Shown here: positions 8,159 to 17,386 of the stretch, piece after piece | Layout of the letters: each line of letters starts with the position of its first letter | Position numbering within the stretch: the stretch's first letter is position 1 | NCBI GenBank assembly: GCA_017312345.1 | Contig: BLAA01000001.1 | Coordinates: forward strand, 682,001-746,000 | DNA: 64,000 nt | From: Candidatus Denitrolinea symbiosum | Lineage (GTDB): Bacteria; Chloroflexota; Anaerolineae; Anaerolineales; Villigracilaceae | Direction: 5' to 3' | Notes under the pieces: generated by a model | The model's database searches: none | What the model was told of the DNA's origin: nothing | What the model saw: only the letters and a program-made list of their open reading frames with translations | Program-made: the position numbers and the translations under genes

Positions 8159-8240
8159 CTTGTAACTCGCAACTTGTAACTCGTAACTCGCAACTCGCAA
8201 CTCGTAACCTGTAACTCGTAACTTGTCACCTGTCACGCGC
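8155..8240. repeat. Syllable repeats (AACTCGTAACTTGTA type)
   Basis: Eight- to nine-base words AACTCGCAA, AACTTGTA, AACTCGTA and AACCTGTA run in tandem from the stop of the Wzz-like gene to just before the next ATG at 8247, leaving no usual Shine-Dalgarno. Confidence 0.8.
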
Positions 8241-8246
8241 ACCTCG

Positions 8247-9683
8247 ATGCAACCCTCTTCCGATTTTTCTCACCGTATTTCGCGTTGGTTATGGGCCGCG
8301 GCGCTCGTGTCCCTGCCCGTCACCAGTTTTCGCTGGTTCCCCTTCCTCGGCGAGACCACCTACGTCCGCCCGCTGGCGCTCTATCCGCTGGCGCTGCTCC
8401 TTCCCCTTTTGCTGATCCAATCCATCCGCCGCGAACGCCTCTTCCCGTGGACGGGGAGCGTGACCCTGCTCGCGGTCTTCGCGGCCGCCGTCGTCGCCGC
8501 GACCGGCCTCGGGCTCCTGATCGCCCCGATCTCCCTGCGCGGGCAGGAATATTCGGGACGCGCCCTCCGCGCCCTGGTCACCCTCGTCATCGGGCTGGCG
8601 TTCTTCCTCTCCGCCAGTTGGATGAACCGCGGCGAGTCCGACGCTCGCTTCACAATGCGCTGGATTCTCGCGGGCCTCGGTCTCGACCTGGCCTGGTGCG
8701 CCCTGCAAGCCGTCACGTTTTACACGCCCCTGCTCGAAAAAGAGACGGTCACGCACTGGCAGCTGGCGTTCTCGGTGCGCGAACTCATCCGCACGAATCG
8801 AATCTCAGGGATGGCCTACGAACCCTCCTGGCTCGCGGGACAGATCGTGACGCTGTACCTGCCGATCCTGTTCGCCGCGCTGCTGACGAACACCCGCCTC
8901 ACGCGGACGAAGTGGCTGGATGCCGCTCTCCTCGCGTTTGCCGCGCTGACGCTTCTCGCCACCTACTCCCGCGGCGGATTGCTGATCGGCGTCGGCGTCG
9001 CGGGACTGGTCTTCCTTCTCGTCGGGCGCGTCCACCTGCGCGCCGCGCGGACCTGGTTCTTCGGCGGATTCCGCCGCGGCTGGCTGCCGCGTCTCGCGCT
9101 GATCGCGGCCGCCCTCGGCGTCCTGATCGGCGCGGCGTTCTTCCTCGGTCAGAAAAATTACTTCCGCCGCCTGTGGGACGCGCCCGCGGAAAATCTCAAC
9201 GAGTACCTGACCAGCATCAACGCGGGCGCGCGCAGCGCCTACGCCACAGGCGCGCTGGCCGCCTTCGAGGAACATCCCCTCGCGGGCGTGGGACTCGGCG
9301 CCAGCGGATTCTGGATCTACGGCAACCTGCCCGACTGGACGCTCACCACCGTCCCCGAGGTGGCGAAAATGCTGAACCCGCAGAGCAGGCTCTTTCCCAA
9401 CCCGAAGAATCTCTACGTCCGCCTGCTGGCTGAAACCGGACTGGCCGGGTTCGTCCTGTTTTTCGTCTTCCAGTTTTCTACGCTGGCGGCCTCCCTCGAC
9501 TTTTTGCGGCGCGAGGGATTTTCCCGCTTCCTCGGCGTGGCCGCGCTTTTTGCGTGGCTGGCGATTGGCCTGTATAATGTGACCCAGGATTCGCTTGCCA
9601 CGCCGAACATCTGGATCATTCCCGGGATCATGGCGGGGGTGGAAAGCGCCCTGCACACCAAAGCAACCGAGGCACATACATGA
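8247..9683 (+). CDS. O-antigen ligase/polymerase-like membrane protein (Wzy_C)
   Basis: A 478-aa polytopic protein with about eleven hydrophobic segments. The Wzy_C-type features are TYSRGGLLIGVGVAGLVFLL, then a large outer loop with EEHPLAGVGLGASGF and NPKNLYVRLLAETGLAGFVLFF, where the H-P-x-x-G-x-G stretch matches the conserved loop of O-antigen ligases. It probably polymerises the repeat unit or transfers the finished glycan. The ATG at 8247 is preferred to a TTG at 8223 that lies inside the repeat. Its stop overlaps the next ATG (ATGA). Confidence 0.8.
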   Translation: MQPSSDFSHRISRWLWAAALVSLPVTSFRWFPFLGETTYVRPLALYPLALLLPLLLIQSIRRERLFPWTGSVTLLAVFAAAVVAATGLGLLIAPISLRGQEYSGRALRALVTLVIGLAFFLSASWMNRGESDARFTMRWILAGLGLDLAWCALQAVTFYTPLLEKETVTHWQLAFSVRELIRTNRISGMAYEPSWLAGQIVTLYLPILFAALLTNTRLTRTKWLDAALLAFAALTLLATYSRGGLLIGVGVAGLVFLLVGRVHLRAARTWFFGGFRRGWLPRLALIAAALGVLIGAAFFLGQKNYFRRLWDAPAENLNEYLTSINAGARSAYATGALAAFEEHPLAGVGLGASGFWIYGNLPDWTLTTVPEVAKMLNPQSRLFPNPKNLYVRLLAETGLAGFVLFFVFQFSTLAASLDFLRREGFSRFLGVAALFAWLAIGLYNVTQDSLATPNIWIIPGIMAGVESALHTKATEAHT

Positions 9684-10408
9684 TCGTCCTTTCCGTCGGA
9701 ATGCCGCGCGCCGGTTCGGGCTGGCACTACAACGTCATCCACGACCTGATGGCCGCCACAGGCGCCGCCGACGCGCGCGACATCCGCGAGAAATACCGCC
9801 TGCAAAAGATCCTGACCGAAGTGAACTGCAACATCGGAGTCCTGTCCGCCCGGCGGCTGGCGATGACGACCGTCCCCGCGCTGATGGGCAACACCTTCGT
9901 CATCAAGGCTCACGCGGGACCTTCGACCTGGTCCCGTTTGCTGGAAGCGATCGGCCTCTTGAAGGTCGCCTACATCTACCGCGACCCGCGCGACGCCATG
10001 CTCTCCGCGTACGAGTTCGGCCAGCGCGCCATCCAGAAGGGACGTCCCAACGCGTTTTCGCACCTGACCGATTTCGAGAAGACGCTGGAGTTCGCCGCCG
10101 AATACGTCCGCATCTGGGAGAAGTGGATGCAGGAAAAGCGCGTCCTCGCCGCCCGCTACGAAGACCTGCTGACGGATTACGACAACGAGATTACGCGCCT
10201 GCTTGGATTCCTTAAATTGGACGGGGCCCAGCCCGAGGTCCGGGAAGTGATCGAGCGATACCGTCCCGGCGCGAACGACAACCAGCAGGGACTCCACTTT
10301 TACAAGGGCAAGATCGGGCGCTTCCGTCAAGCCTACGACGCGGCGCAGCAGGCGGTCCTGGCGGAGCGGTTCGGTCCCGCGCTGAAAAAAATGGGGTACG
10401 AAATTTAG
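9680..10408 (+). CDS. Sulfotransferase domain protein (second of two)
   Basis: A 242-aa protein: SVGMPRAGSGWHYNVIHDL at residues 5-23 is the PAPS-binding loop and AYIYRDPRDAMLSAYEF is the 3'-phosphate motif with Arg and Ser. VLAARYEDLLTDYDNEI is the usual late sulfotransferase signature. It starts inside the stop of the O-antigen-ligase-like gene (ATGA at 9680-9683), so it is translationally coupled to glycan assembly. It is only distantly similar to the sulfotransferase at 5652, so the two may modify different positions. Confidence 0.8.
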   Translation: MIVLSVGMPRAGSGWHYNVIHDLMAATGAADARDIREKYRLQKILTEVNCNIGVLSARRLAMTTVPALMGNTFVIKAHAGPSTWSRLLEAIGLLKVAYIYRDPRDAMLSAYEFGQRAIQKGRPNAFSHLTDFEKTLEFAAEYVRIWEKWMQEKRVLAARYEDLLTDYDNEITRLLGFLKLDGAQPEVREVIERYRPGANDNQQGLHFYKGKIGRFRQAYDAAQQAVLAERFGPALKKMGYEI

Positions 10409-10430
10409 CGTCCAGCTTCGCGCCTGAAAA

Positions 10431-10495
10431 GTCCGCCGCCGCGAAGAGCGCGAAGAAGCAAAGAGTCGTTCTTCGCGGGCCTGGCGGTTCAAAAA
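10431..10495. repeat. Inverted element with periodic CGCGAAG arms
   Basis: GCCGCGAAGAGCGCGAAGAA forms the left arm; TTCTTCGCGGGCCTGGCGGTTC answers it in reverse complement. Same family as the tandem element at 46325-46514. Confidence 0.7.
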
Positions 10496-10539
10496 ATTCT
10501 TGAAATCAGTTTGCAAACATTCGCTTAAGGATTTTCGGG

Positions 10540-10545
10540 TATCAT
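10540..10545 (+). promoter_or_regulatory. -10 box placed for a leaderless mRNA
   Basis: TATCAT ends six bases before the ATG of the histidine kinase gene. Transcription would start at or next to the A of the ATG, so the mRNA would have no leader. No Shine-Dalgarno is visible. Confidence 0.5.
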
Positions 10546-10551
10546 ACGCCC

Positions 10552-12297
10552 ATGCGCACGTACGATTCGCCCTACATCGCCGACTGGTTCGTCATCTCCC
10601 TGCGCTGGATCGCGCTGGCGGGCATCCTCGTCTCGCTGGGACTGGGCGGCGGGCTTTCGCTCGCGGTGACGTGGCCGATCGTCGTCCTGCTGCTTTGGAA
10701 CGTGGCGATGACGTTCTTCGCGGCCACGAACCTGCGCATGACCTGGCACCGCCAAATCGGCCTGGCGGTGGACTTCGTGTTCGCGGCGATTTTTTTCTTT
10801 TTGCAGGGCGGACTTTCCGGCCCGGCCGTGTGGATGCCGCTCCTGCCGATCCTGACCGCCTCCGTCTATTTCGAGCTTGCGGGGACGTTGATCGTCGCCT
10901 TCCTGTTCGCCCTCATTGAACTTGGGAGCGTGTGGCTTCGGGCTCACGCCCTGACGTTCAACCTGCCCCTGGCGATTGCCCTGGCGGCGACGCTGGCGCT
11001 CGGCGCGCTGTTCGGTTTCCTCGGGAGCAAATTGTCGGATTACCTGCACCTGGCGCGCGAGAAGCGCCTGCGCGAGCAGGAACGCAAGTGGTATATCGAG
11101 AGCGAACGCCTGCGCGCCATCTACGAATTGACCTCCACGTTGACCGCCACGCTCAGTTACAAGCGCGTGCTCGATTCCGCCCTGGACATGGGCTACACCG
11201 CGCTCAATCCTGAACCCGAGGCGGGCGATGACGCGAAACTCGTCAGCGCCGTCCTCCTTTTCAAGGGCGATAAACTTCGCATCGGTTCGGCGCGGCGCTT
11301 CACCAACGCGGACCTCAAAGTGACCCTGCTGGGCGCGGAGGGACTGCTCAAGCGGGTCGTGGACGAGGGCGAGCCCATCCTTTCCTCCAGCATCAGTTAC
11401 GATCCCGAATTGAGCCGCATCGTGGCCCTGCGCTCCTGCACTTCCGCTTATTGCTTCCCCCTGCGGAGCGGGTTCAACGTCTACGGCGCGATGCTGTTCG
11501 CGCATCCCGACCCGCATTATTTCACGCCGGACCGCGTCAGTATGTTGGAGATCATCGGCCGTCAGGCGGTGGTCGCCATCCAGAACGCGCGTCTCTACCA
11601 GGACCTGGTGGAGGAGAAGAACCGCATGGTGGAGGTCCACGAGGAGGCGCGCAAGAAACTGGCGCGCGACCTGCACGACGGCCCGACCCAGTCTGTGGCG
11701 GCCATGGCCATGCGCGTCAACCTGGCGCGCAAAATGACGGAGCGGAATCCCAAAGCCGCGGCGGATGAACTGGTCAAGATCGAGGAACTGGCGCACCGCA
11801 CCACCAAGGAGATCCGTCACATGCTCTTCACCCTGCGTCCGCTCATCCTCGAATCGCAGGGACTGGCCGCGGCCTTGCAGGCCATGGCCGAGAAAATGCG
11901 CGAGACGTTCAGCCAGAACGTGATCGTCAACGTTGACCCCCGCGTGACCGATCAATTGGAGATGGGCAAGCAGGGCGTCATTTTCTACATCATCGAGGAG
12001 GCGGTCAACAACGCGCGCAAGCACGCCAACGCCCCCACCATCGCCGTCCGCCTCGGACAGTTCGAGCCGGGCATCGCCCTGCTCGAAGTGATGGACGACG
12101 GTATCGGATTCGATGTGGCCGCGATCAACAAAGCCTACGACAAGCGCGGCAGCCTGGGGATGATCAACCTGCGCGAGCGCGCCGAACTGGTGAACGGCCT
12201 GTTGAATATCGACTCGGCTCCGGGCAAGGGGACGCGCGTCCAGGTCTACATCCCATTCACCGAGGAAGCCGCGGACCGCCTGCATCATAAGAAGTAA
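10552..12297 (+). CDS. Membrane sensor histidine kinase, NarL/DegS type with GAF domain
   Basis: A 581-aa kinase. Five or six TM segments occupy residues 10-165, followed by a coiled linker (LAREKRLREQERKWYIESE), a GAF-like domain at about 185-355, a HisKA_3 dimerisation domain with the phospho-acceptor His375 in RDLHDGPTQ, and a HATPase_c domain (EEAVNNARKHANA N-box; DDGIGF and GSLGMINLRERAE G-boxes). HisKA_3 kinases normally pair with LuxR-type response regulators, but none is adjacent. The signal is unknown; the absence of a periplasmic domain suggests membrane or cytosolic sensing. Confidence 0.9.
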   Translation: MRTYDSPYIADWFVISLRWIALAGILVSLGLGGGLSLAVTWPIVVLLLWNVAMTFFAATNLRMTWHRQIGLAVDFVFAAIFFFLQGGLSGPAVWMPLLPILTASVYFELAGTLIVAFLFALIELGSVWLRAHALTFNLPLAIALAATLALGALFGFLGSKLSDYLHLAREKRLREQERKWYIESERLRAIYELTSTLTATLSYKRVLDSALDMGYTALNPEPEAGDDAKLVSAVLLFKGDKLRIGSARRFTNADLKVTLLGAEGLLKRVVDEGEPILSSSISYDPELSRIVALRSCTSAYCFPLRSGFNVYGAMLFAHPDPHYFTPDRVSMLEIIGRQAVVAIQNARLYQDLVEEKNRMVEVHEEARKKLARDLHDGPTQSVAAMAMRVNLARKMTERNPKAAADELVKIEELAHRTTKEIRHMLFTLRPLILESQGLAAALQAMAEKMRETFSQNVIVNVDPRVTDQLEMGKQGVIFYIIEEAVNNARKHANAPTIAVRLGQFEPGIALLEVMDDGIGFDVAAINKAYDKRGSLGMINLRERAELVNGLLNIDSAPGKGTRVQVYIPFTEEAADRLHHKK

Positions 12298-12324
12298 GGC
12301 AAAATATTATCTCGCCGCTGCGCC

Positions 12325-13101
12325 ATGCCTGTCAACAACATCTTTCACTTTTCTCACGGCGCGGAAAACGTCTCCCGCCCCCCGCTGATCTTCATCCACG
12401 GCGCGGGCGGGACTCACCTGCACTGGCCTCCGCAAGTCCGACGGATGCCCGGCCAGCGCGTCCTCGCGCTCGACCTGCCCGGTCACGGCAAATCAGGCGG
12501 GATCGGGAGCCAGTCCGTCGCGGATTACGCCCGCGCCGTAGTGGACTTCCTCGACGCCGTCCGCTTCAACACCGCGGTCTTCGTCGGTCATTCGATGGGG
12601 AGCGCCGTCGCCCTCACGCTCGCGCTCGACTTCCCGCAGCGCGTCATCGGGCTGGGACTCGTCGGCAGCGGGGCGCGCCTGCGCGTGGCGCCGCAGATCT
12701 TGGAAAACACCGCCAGCGAAGCCACCTTCCCGGCGGCGGTCAAACTGGTCAACGATTTTGCGTTCGGGGCCTCCGCGTCTTCATCCTTAAAGGAATTGGC
12801 CGCGCGCCAGATGGCGGAAATCCGTCCCGCCGTTTTGCACGGCGACTTTCTGGCCTGCAACGAATTCGACGTGATGCCGCGCCTGGGCGAGATCGCCGTC
12901 CCCACGCTCATCCTCTGTGGCGGCGAAGACCGTCTCACCCCCGTCAAGTATTCGGAATTTTTACGCGACCGCATCCCCGCCGCGCGGCTGGTCGTCTTCC
13001 CCGGCGCGGGACACATGGTGATGCTCGAACAGCCCGAGGCCGTGGCGCAGGCTCTTTCGGACTTCGCGGATTCGATTCCCTACCGGCCGGGACAGGCCTG
13101 A
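12325..13101 (+). CDS. Alpha/beta hydrolase
   Basis: A 258-aa alpha/beta-hydrolase fold protein. FIHGAGGTHLHW near residue 22 carries the oxyanion HG motif, VGHSMGSAVAL (G-x-S-x-G) the nucleophile Ser at about residue 91, LILCGGEDRLTP the acid, and VFPGAGHMVMLEQP the catalytic His. The substrate cannot be deduced. It follows the kinase by 27 bases on the same strand and may be co-transcribed. Confidence 0.8.
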   Translation: MPVNNIFHFSHGAENVSRPPLIFIHGAGGTHLHWPPQVRRMPGQRVLALDLPGHGKSGGIGSQSVADYARAVVDFLDAVRFNTAVFVGHSMGSAVALTLALDFPQRVIGLGLVGSGARLRVAPQILENTASEATFPAAVKLVNDFAFGASASSSLKELAARQMAEIRPAVLHGDFLACNEFDVMPRLGEIAVPTLILCGGEDRLTPVKYSEFLRDRIPAARLVVFPGAGHMVMLEQPEAVAQALSDFADSIPYRPGQA

Positions 13102-13110
13102 CTTCCCCGC

Positions 13111-14130
13111 TTAATTCCAATCCATCAACAGGACTTCCAATAGCAGCCGCGCGTTGACGTTGCGCTCCGCCTGTCGGAGGGCGCGCCCCGCCTCGGTCAC
13201 GCGGCGACGCGTTCCCGTCAGGCCAAGCCGCGCCGCCTGCGCGTCCAGCTCCTCGAGCCGGTCCGCGTTCAGGACGGGCGAGTCGGCTTTGGAGGCGCGG
13301 AGCAGCGCGTCGCGCCAGAAGGTCTCCCAGACGAGGAGCGTCTGCCGCAGGGCGTCTTTGTCTTTGGCGAGTTTTTCGGCGTAGGCGAATTTGTCCACGC
13401 GCGCCGCCGAGACGAGGCGGACCAGGTCGTCCAGCTTTTGGCGGCGGAATTCGAGCAGGGATTTGTCTTCGGCGAGTTGGAGGGCGTAGCCGGGACGTCC
13501 GCCGCTGACGTGCGCGATCAGTTCCGCCTGGCCGCTTTCCACGCCTCGGTTTTCCAGTTCCCGTTTCACGGCCTCGATGGGGAGCGGACGGAGACGCAGC
13601 GCCTCGCAGCGCGAGACGATGGTCGGCAGCAGCGATTCGGGGGTGTCGGCCGTCAGCAGGACGATGACGCGCGCGGGCGGCTCTTCGAGGGTTTTAAGGA
13701 AGGCGTTCGAGGCTTCAATGTTGGCCTGGTTGAACCGCTCGCAGACGACGACGCGCCAGCGGGCCTGGAACGGTTTTAAGTTGATCAGTCTTTGCAGTTC
13801 GCGGATCTGCGAAATGCGGATCTCGCCGTAACGCGCCGGGATCAACTCTTTGCGGTTGTCGGGATTGAGGACGGTCGGCTCGACGACGCTCAGGTCGGGG
13901 TGACGCCGCGCGGCGATCTCCCGGCAGTCGCGGCACTCGCCGCAGAACTCGCCGGGCGCGGGCGGGTTGGCGCAGTTCAAGGCCTGCGCGAACCGCAGCG
14001 CCAGCGTGCGCCGTCCCACGCCGGGCGGACCGAGGAAGAGATAGGCGTGGCGCGCCTCGCCAGCCGCGACGTGACGGCGGAGCATATCCACAGCCCAGGC
14101 GTTTCCGAGGAGGTTCCAATTGTCAGTCAT
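13111..14130 (-). CDS. holB: DNA polymerase III delta' subunit
   Basis: A 339-aa clamp-loader protein. The P-loop region reads LGPPGVGRRTLALRF: the Walker A lysine is replaced by Arg, as expected for a delta' subunit that does not hydrolyse ATP. A zinc module follows (CANPPAPGEFCGECRDC), then NAFLKTLEEPPARVIVLLT and SRCEALRLRPL. It loads the sliding clamp with the DnaX and delta subunits. Last gene of the minus-strand group maf, PBP, rsgA, holB. The 70-base gap to rsgA holds a CATCCGT syllable repeat. Confidence 0.85.
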   Translation of the reverse strand: MTDNWNLLGNAWAVDMLRRHVAAGEARHAYLFLGPPGVGRRTLALRFAQALNCANPPAPGEFCGECRDCREIAARRHPDLSVVEPTVLNPDNRKELIPARYGEIRISQIRELQRLINLKPFQARWRVVVCERFNQANIEASNAFLKTLEEPPARVIVLLTADTPESLLPTIVSRCEALRLRPLPIEAVKRELENRGVESGQAELIAHVSGGRPGYALQLAEDKSLLEFRRQKLDDLVRLVSAARVDKFAYAEKLAKDKDALRQTLLVWETFWRDALLRASKADSPVLNADRLEELDAQAARLGLTGTRRRVTEAGRALRQAERNVNARLLLEVLLMDWN

Positions 14131-14166
14131 CCGTCATCCGTCATCGGTCATCCGTCATCAGTTCGG
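14131..14166. repeat. Syllable repeat (CATCCGT type) upstream of holB
   Basis: CCGTCATCCGTCATCGGTCAT-type words repeat with an 8-9-base period, immediately upstream of the holB ATG on the minus strand and replacing any ribosome site. Confidence 0.75.
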
Positions 14167-14200
14167 TCAATCGTAAAGCGTAAAGCCAAAATCGTAAATG

Positions 14201-15103
14201 CTATTCTTGTCCCGCTCTCAACCTTAAATACGATTCGTACCGTTCGGGATGGATCTTCCCCGCCTCCAGCGCGGCGCGGACGGCGCAGCCGGGTTCGTGT
14301 TCGTGGGTGCAGTCGCTGAACTGACACTCAGCCACGAGCGGCGCGAGTTCGGGAAAGTAGGCGTCCATCTCTTCGGGCTCGGTGTCCCACAGCGCGAGGG
14401 ACTTCCAGCCGGGCGTGTCGGCCACGTAGCCTCCATCGGGAAGCGGGATCAGTTGCCGCGTCACGGTGGTGTGTTTGCCCTTGCCCATCGCCGCGCTGAC
14501 CTCGTTCACCGCCAGGCCCAAACCAGGCTGCAAAGCGTTGAGCAGGGACGACTTCCCCGCGCCGCTCGGCCCGGCCAGCGCGCTGATCTTATCCGCGAGG
14601 ACGGCGCGCAGTTCGTCCATGCCCGCGGCGGTCTTGGCAGAGAGGTAGATCACGCGGTAGCCGATGTCTTCGTACATGCCGAAGATTTTTCGCGGATCGT
14701 CTGCCAGGTCAATTTTGTTGGCGACGACGATGGCGGGGATGCGCTGTTTCTCCGCGACGACGAGGAAGCGGTCGAGCATCCGCAAGCGGGGACGCGGCTG
14801 CGCGCAGGCGAAGACGAAGACGGCCTGGTCGGGGTTGGCGAGCAGGATCTGTTGATAGACTCCCAGCGGACGCGGGTCGAGGCGGACGATGGCGCGCCGG
14901 CGCGGCTCCACCTCCTCGATCACGCCGGACCCGTCGGCGAGGCGCGTGACGCGGACGCGGTCGCCCACCGCGGCGAGGTCGCCGGTCCGGGGTCCGCGTT
15001 TGATGCGTCCGCGCAGCCCGCAAACGACCGCGCCCTCCCCGGTCTCCACGGTGAAGAAACCGGATTGGGCGCGGACGATGAGTCCCGAAAGGAAGTCGGT
15101 CAT
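14201..15103 (-). CDS. rsgA: Small ribosomal subunit biogenesis GTPase RsgA
   Basis: A 300-aa circularly permuted GTPase. It has an N-terminal OB fold (RGRIKRGPRTGDLAAVGDRV), the G4 motif VVANKIDL before G1 (AGPSGAGKSSLLNAL), then G3 (VADTPGWKSL). A C-terminal zinc site (CQFSDCTHEHEPGC, Cys-Cys-His-Cys) completes the family pattern. RsgA checks the decoding centre during late 30S assembly. It lies 16 bases downstream of the PBP gene on the same strand. Confidence 0.92.
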   Translation of the reverse strand: MTDFLSGLIVRAQSGFFTVETGEGAVVCGLRGRIKRGPRTGDLAAVGDRVRVTRLADGSGVIEEVEPRRRAIVRLDPRPLGVYQQILLANPDQAVFVFACAQPRPRLRMLDRFLVVAEKQRIPAIVVANKIDLADDPRKIFGMYEDIGYRVIYLSAKTAAGMDELRAVLADKISALAGPSGAGKSSLLNALQPGLGLAVNEVSAAMGKGKHTTVTRQLIPLPDGGYVADTPGWKSLALWDTEPEEMDAYFPELAPLVAECQFSDCTHEHEPGCAVRAALEAGKIHPERYESYLRLRAGQE

Positions 15104-15119
15104 GGCGGGAATTATCTGG

Positions 15120-17375
15120 TCACGGCCTCGGCGTCTTTGTGGGGATGCCGCCGAAGGGCGTGGGGGTGAAGAGGGCCGGGCCGCCGATGGGGCCGAACCA
15201 GGTGGTAGTGTGCAGCGGCCGGTCGTAGAAGTAGGATTCGATCATATAGAGGAAGATGGGCGCGGCGTAGTCGGAGCCTTCGCCCACGTATTCGGAAATG
15301 ACGGCCACGGCGATATCGGGTTTGCCGTTGAAGTTGTTGTAACTGTAGCCCGCGAACCAGGCGTGCGGCAGACCGGGGATGTTCGACTCGGCGGTGCCGG
15401 TCTTGCCCGCCACGGGGACGGTCAGGTTGCCGTTGCGCGTCAGGCGGAAGTAGGCCGTGCCGCGCGGGTTGGTGACGACCCACGTCATGGCCTCCTGCAG
15501 GGCTTTGAGACGGTCGGGCTGGATGGGGAGAGTCCCCTTCGGGTCGGGCTTGAACGTTTGGAGGGTTTCCCCGTCCGGGCCGACGATCTTCTCGATCAAC
15601 TGCGGACGGTAGAGCGTGCCTCCGTTGCCGATGGCGGCCATGAAGCGCGCCACTTGCAGCGGCGTCACCAGCACGTCGCCCTGGCCGATGGACTGGTTGG
15701 CGGCTTCGAGTTCGGTGGCGGGATCGAGGATCTGTCCCGGCTCTTCCTCCACGCCGACGATGCCGGTGAGGGAACCCAGCCCGAAGGCGCGCGACATCTT
15801 TGCGATGTCGCCGCTGCGGTTGTTGTTGTAGAGGTCGAGGCCGATGTGCCAGAAGTAGGGATTGCACGAGCGCATGAGTCCCTGCTGCAGGGTGATGACG
15901 CCGGAAGGTGTGCTGTCGCTGGTGTTGCAAAACAGGCCGGCCCGCTGGCGGGTCTGGCAGTGGTCCCATGTCCAGTCGTGGAGGGTGCGGTCCTGTAGTT
16001 CGGTGAAGTCGTACTGGCAGTCGTAGGTCGTCTCGGGCAGGTAGAGTCCGCTTTCGAGGCCGGCGGAGAAGGTGATGACCTTGAAGACCGAGCCAAGCGG
16101 ATACTGTCCCTGCGTGGCGCGGTTATACATGGGGCGGTCGGGGTTGTTGAGCAGGGCGGGCAGCAGCTCGCCGTTGTTGTAGTTTTGCGGGTCGAACAGG
16201 TTGGGATCGAAGCCGGGCGAGGAGGCCAGCGCCAGCACGCGGCCGCTGTCGCGCTCCATGACGACTACCGCGCCGGTAAAGTTCGCCAGCGCCCGTTCGG
16301 CGTCGAGTTGCAGGTTTTTGTCCAGCGTCAAATAGACGTTGCTGGAGGGCTTCTCTTTTTTCTGCGCCAGGTCCGTGACGATCTGTCCCTGCGGGTTGAC
16401 GACGTACAGCGAGCCGCCGTGTTCGCCGGCCAGGTAACTTTCCTCCGCCTTTTCCACGCCGATCCAGCCGACGCGTTCGTTGCCGCAGTAGCCCTGGCGT
16501 TTGTAGGCGTCCAGGTTTTCAGGAGAGATGCTCAACGTGTAGCCGATGGTTTGCGAGGCGATGCCGCTGTTGTGGTAGTAGCGCGTCTGGTAGGGATTGA
16601 CCACCAGCCCGCTGAATTGCATGCCGAGCAGCCGCGCTCCCTCCTCGCGCGAAGTCGTGCCGACGGGGATGTACCAGCCGGGCCCCGAGGCGACGATCTT
16701 GTTGTTGAGCGTTTCGGGGTTGACGCCCGTCACCTGCCAGAGTTCTTTGGTGAGATCGAAGAGACGGTCGAAGTTGACGTTGCCGGTGTCCACGCCGAGG
16801 GCGATGGCTTCCATCTGCGAGACGAGCGGCTCGCCGTTGCGGTCGAAGATGTCGCCGCGGGCGGGCGCTTTGCAGTCCAGCGCGAGGCGGTTGCCTCCCG
16901 CCAGTTCGGGCAGGATCATCCCCTCGTCCCATTGGACGCGCCATCCGCCGCTCTCGCGGACGAGGCGGGCGGTCATGTCGCGGGCGATGTCTCCGGCCAG
17001 GGCGGAATGGTAGGTGACGCGGAAGGGGACCTGGGCGGCGGCGGGGCCGGTTGCGGCCGCGCCCGCTTCAAAGTCCAGGGTGGACGCGCTGAGGGTGTTC
17101 AGAGTCTCGCGGTAGCGCGCGGTAAAGTCGTCCTGCGTGACGGCGGCCTGCGAGGCCGAGTCGAGCAGGGCGTACATGGAGGCGTAATCCCCATTTTTTA
17201 AGGATTCCAAAAACGCGGTAACGACCGGCGCGGCGTCGGGCGCGTGCGTGACGCGCGCGATGGCGGTGGGCAGGGGCGTGGACGTGGGGAAAAGCGAGCC
17301 GCCTAATTTGCCCCCGCCGGAACAGCCAGCCAGAAACAGAAGCGCGAGCGCGACGCCGAAATGGAATTTTTTCAT
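15120..17375 (-). CDS. Penicillin-binding protein transpeptidase with NTF2-like N-terminal domain
   Basis: A 751-aa protein. It begins with a lipoprotein-like signal (LLFLAGC at residues 16-22), followed by an NTF2-like MecA_N-type domain at about 45-165, a PBP dimerisation domain opening ARGDIFDRNGEPLVSQ, and a class B transpeptidase domain. The catalytic motifs are SVFK (S-x-x-K) after QGQYPLG, SCN in LMRSCNPYFWHIG, and KTG in VAGKTGTAE. It cross-links peptidoglycan outside the membrane. The ATG at 17375 is preceded by GAAAGAGG; the longer frame to 17687 overlaps maf. A lipid anchor in place of a TM anchor would be slightly unusual. Confidence 0.88.
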   Translation of the reverse strand: MKKFHFGVALALLFLAGCSGGGKLGGSLFPTSTPLPTAIARVTHAPDAAPVVTAFLESLKNGDYASMYALLDSASQAAVTQDDFTARYRETLNTLSASTLDFEAGAAATGPAAAQVPFRVTYHSALAGDIARDMTARLVRESGGWRVQWDEGMILPELAGGNRLALDCKAPARGDIFDRNGEPLVSQMEAIALGVDTGNVNFDRLFDLTKELWQVTGVNPETLNNKIVASGPGWYIPVGTTSREEGARLLGMQFSGLVVNPYQTRYYHNSGIASQTIGYTLSISPENLDAYKRQGYCGNERVGWIGVEKAEESYLAGEHGGSLYVVNPQGQIVTDLAQKKEKPSSNVYLTLDKNLQLDAERALANFTGAVVVMERDSGRVLALASSPGFDPNLFDPQNYNNGELLPALLNNPDRPMYNRATQGQYPLGSVFKVITFSAGLESGLYLPETTYDCQYDFTELQDRTLHDWTWDHCQTRQRAGLFCNTSDSTPSGVITLQQGLMRSCNPYFWHIGLDLYNNNRSGDIAKMSRAFGLGSLTGIVGVEEEPGQILDPATELEAANQSIGQGDVLVTPLQVARFMAAIGNGGTLYRPQLIEKIVGPDGETLQTFKPDPKGTLPIQPDRLKALQEAMTWVVTNPRGTAYFRLTRNGNLTVPVAGKTGTAESNIPGLPHAWFAGYSYNNFNGKPDIAVAVISEYVGEGSDYAAPIFLYMIESYFYDRPLHTTTWFGPIGGPALFTPTPFGGIPTKTPRP

Positions 17376-17386
17376 TCGTTCCTCTT

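Noticed and set aside
10525..12288. 587-aa minus-strand frame opposite the histidine kinase
   Set aside because: The plus strand shows full kinase motifs. The minus frame has no recognisable domain and is a GC-skew shadow.
13111..14130. Degenerate Walker A in HolB as a sign of a pseudogene
   Set aside because: Loss of the Walker lysine is normal for delta' subunits. The frame is intact and other motifs are present.
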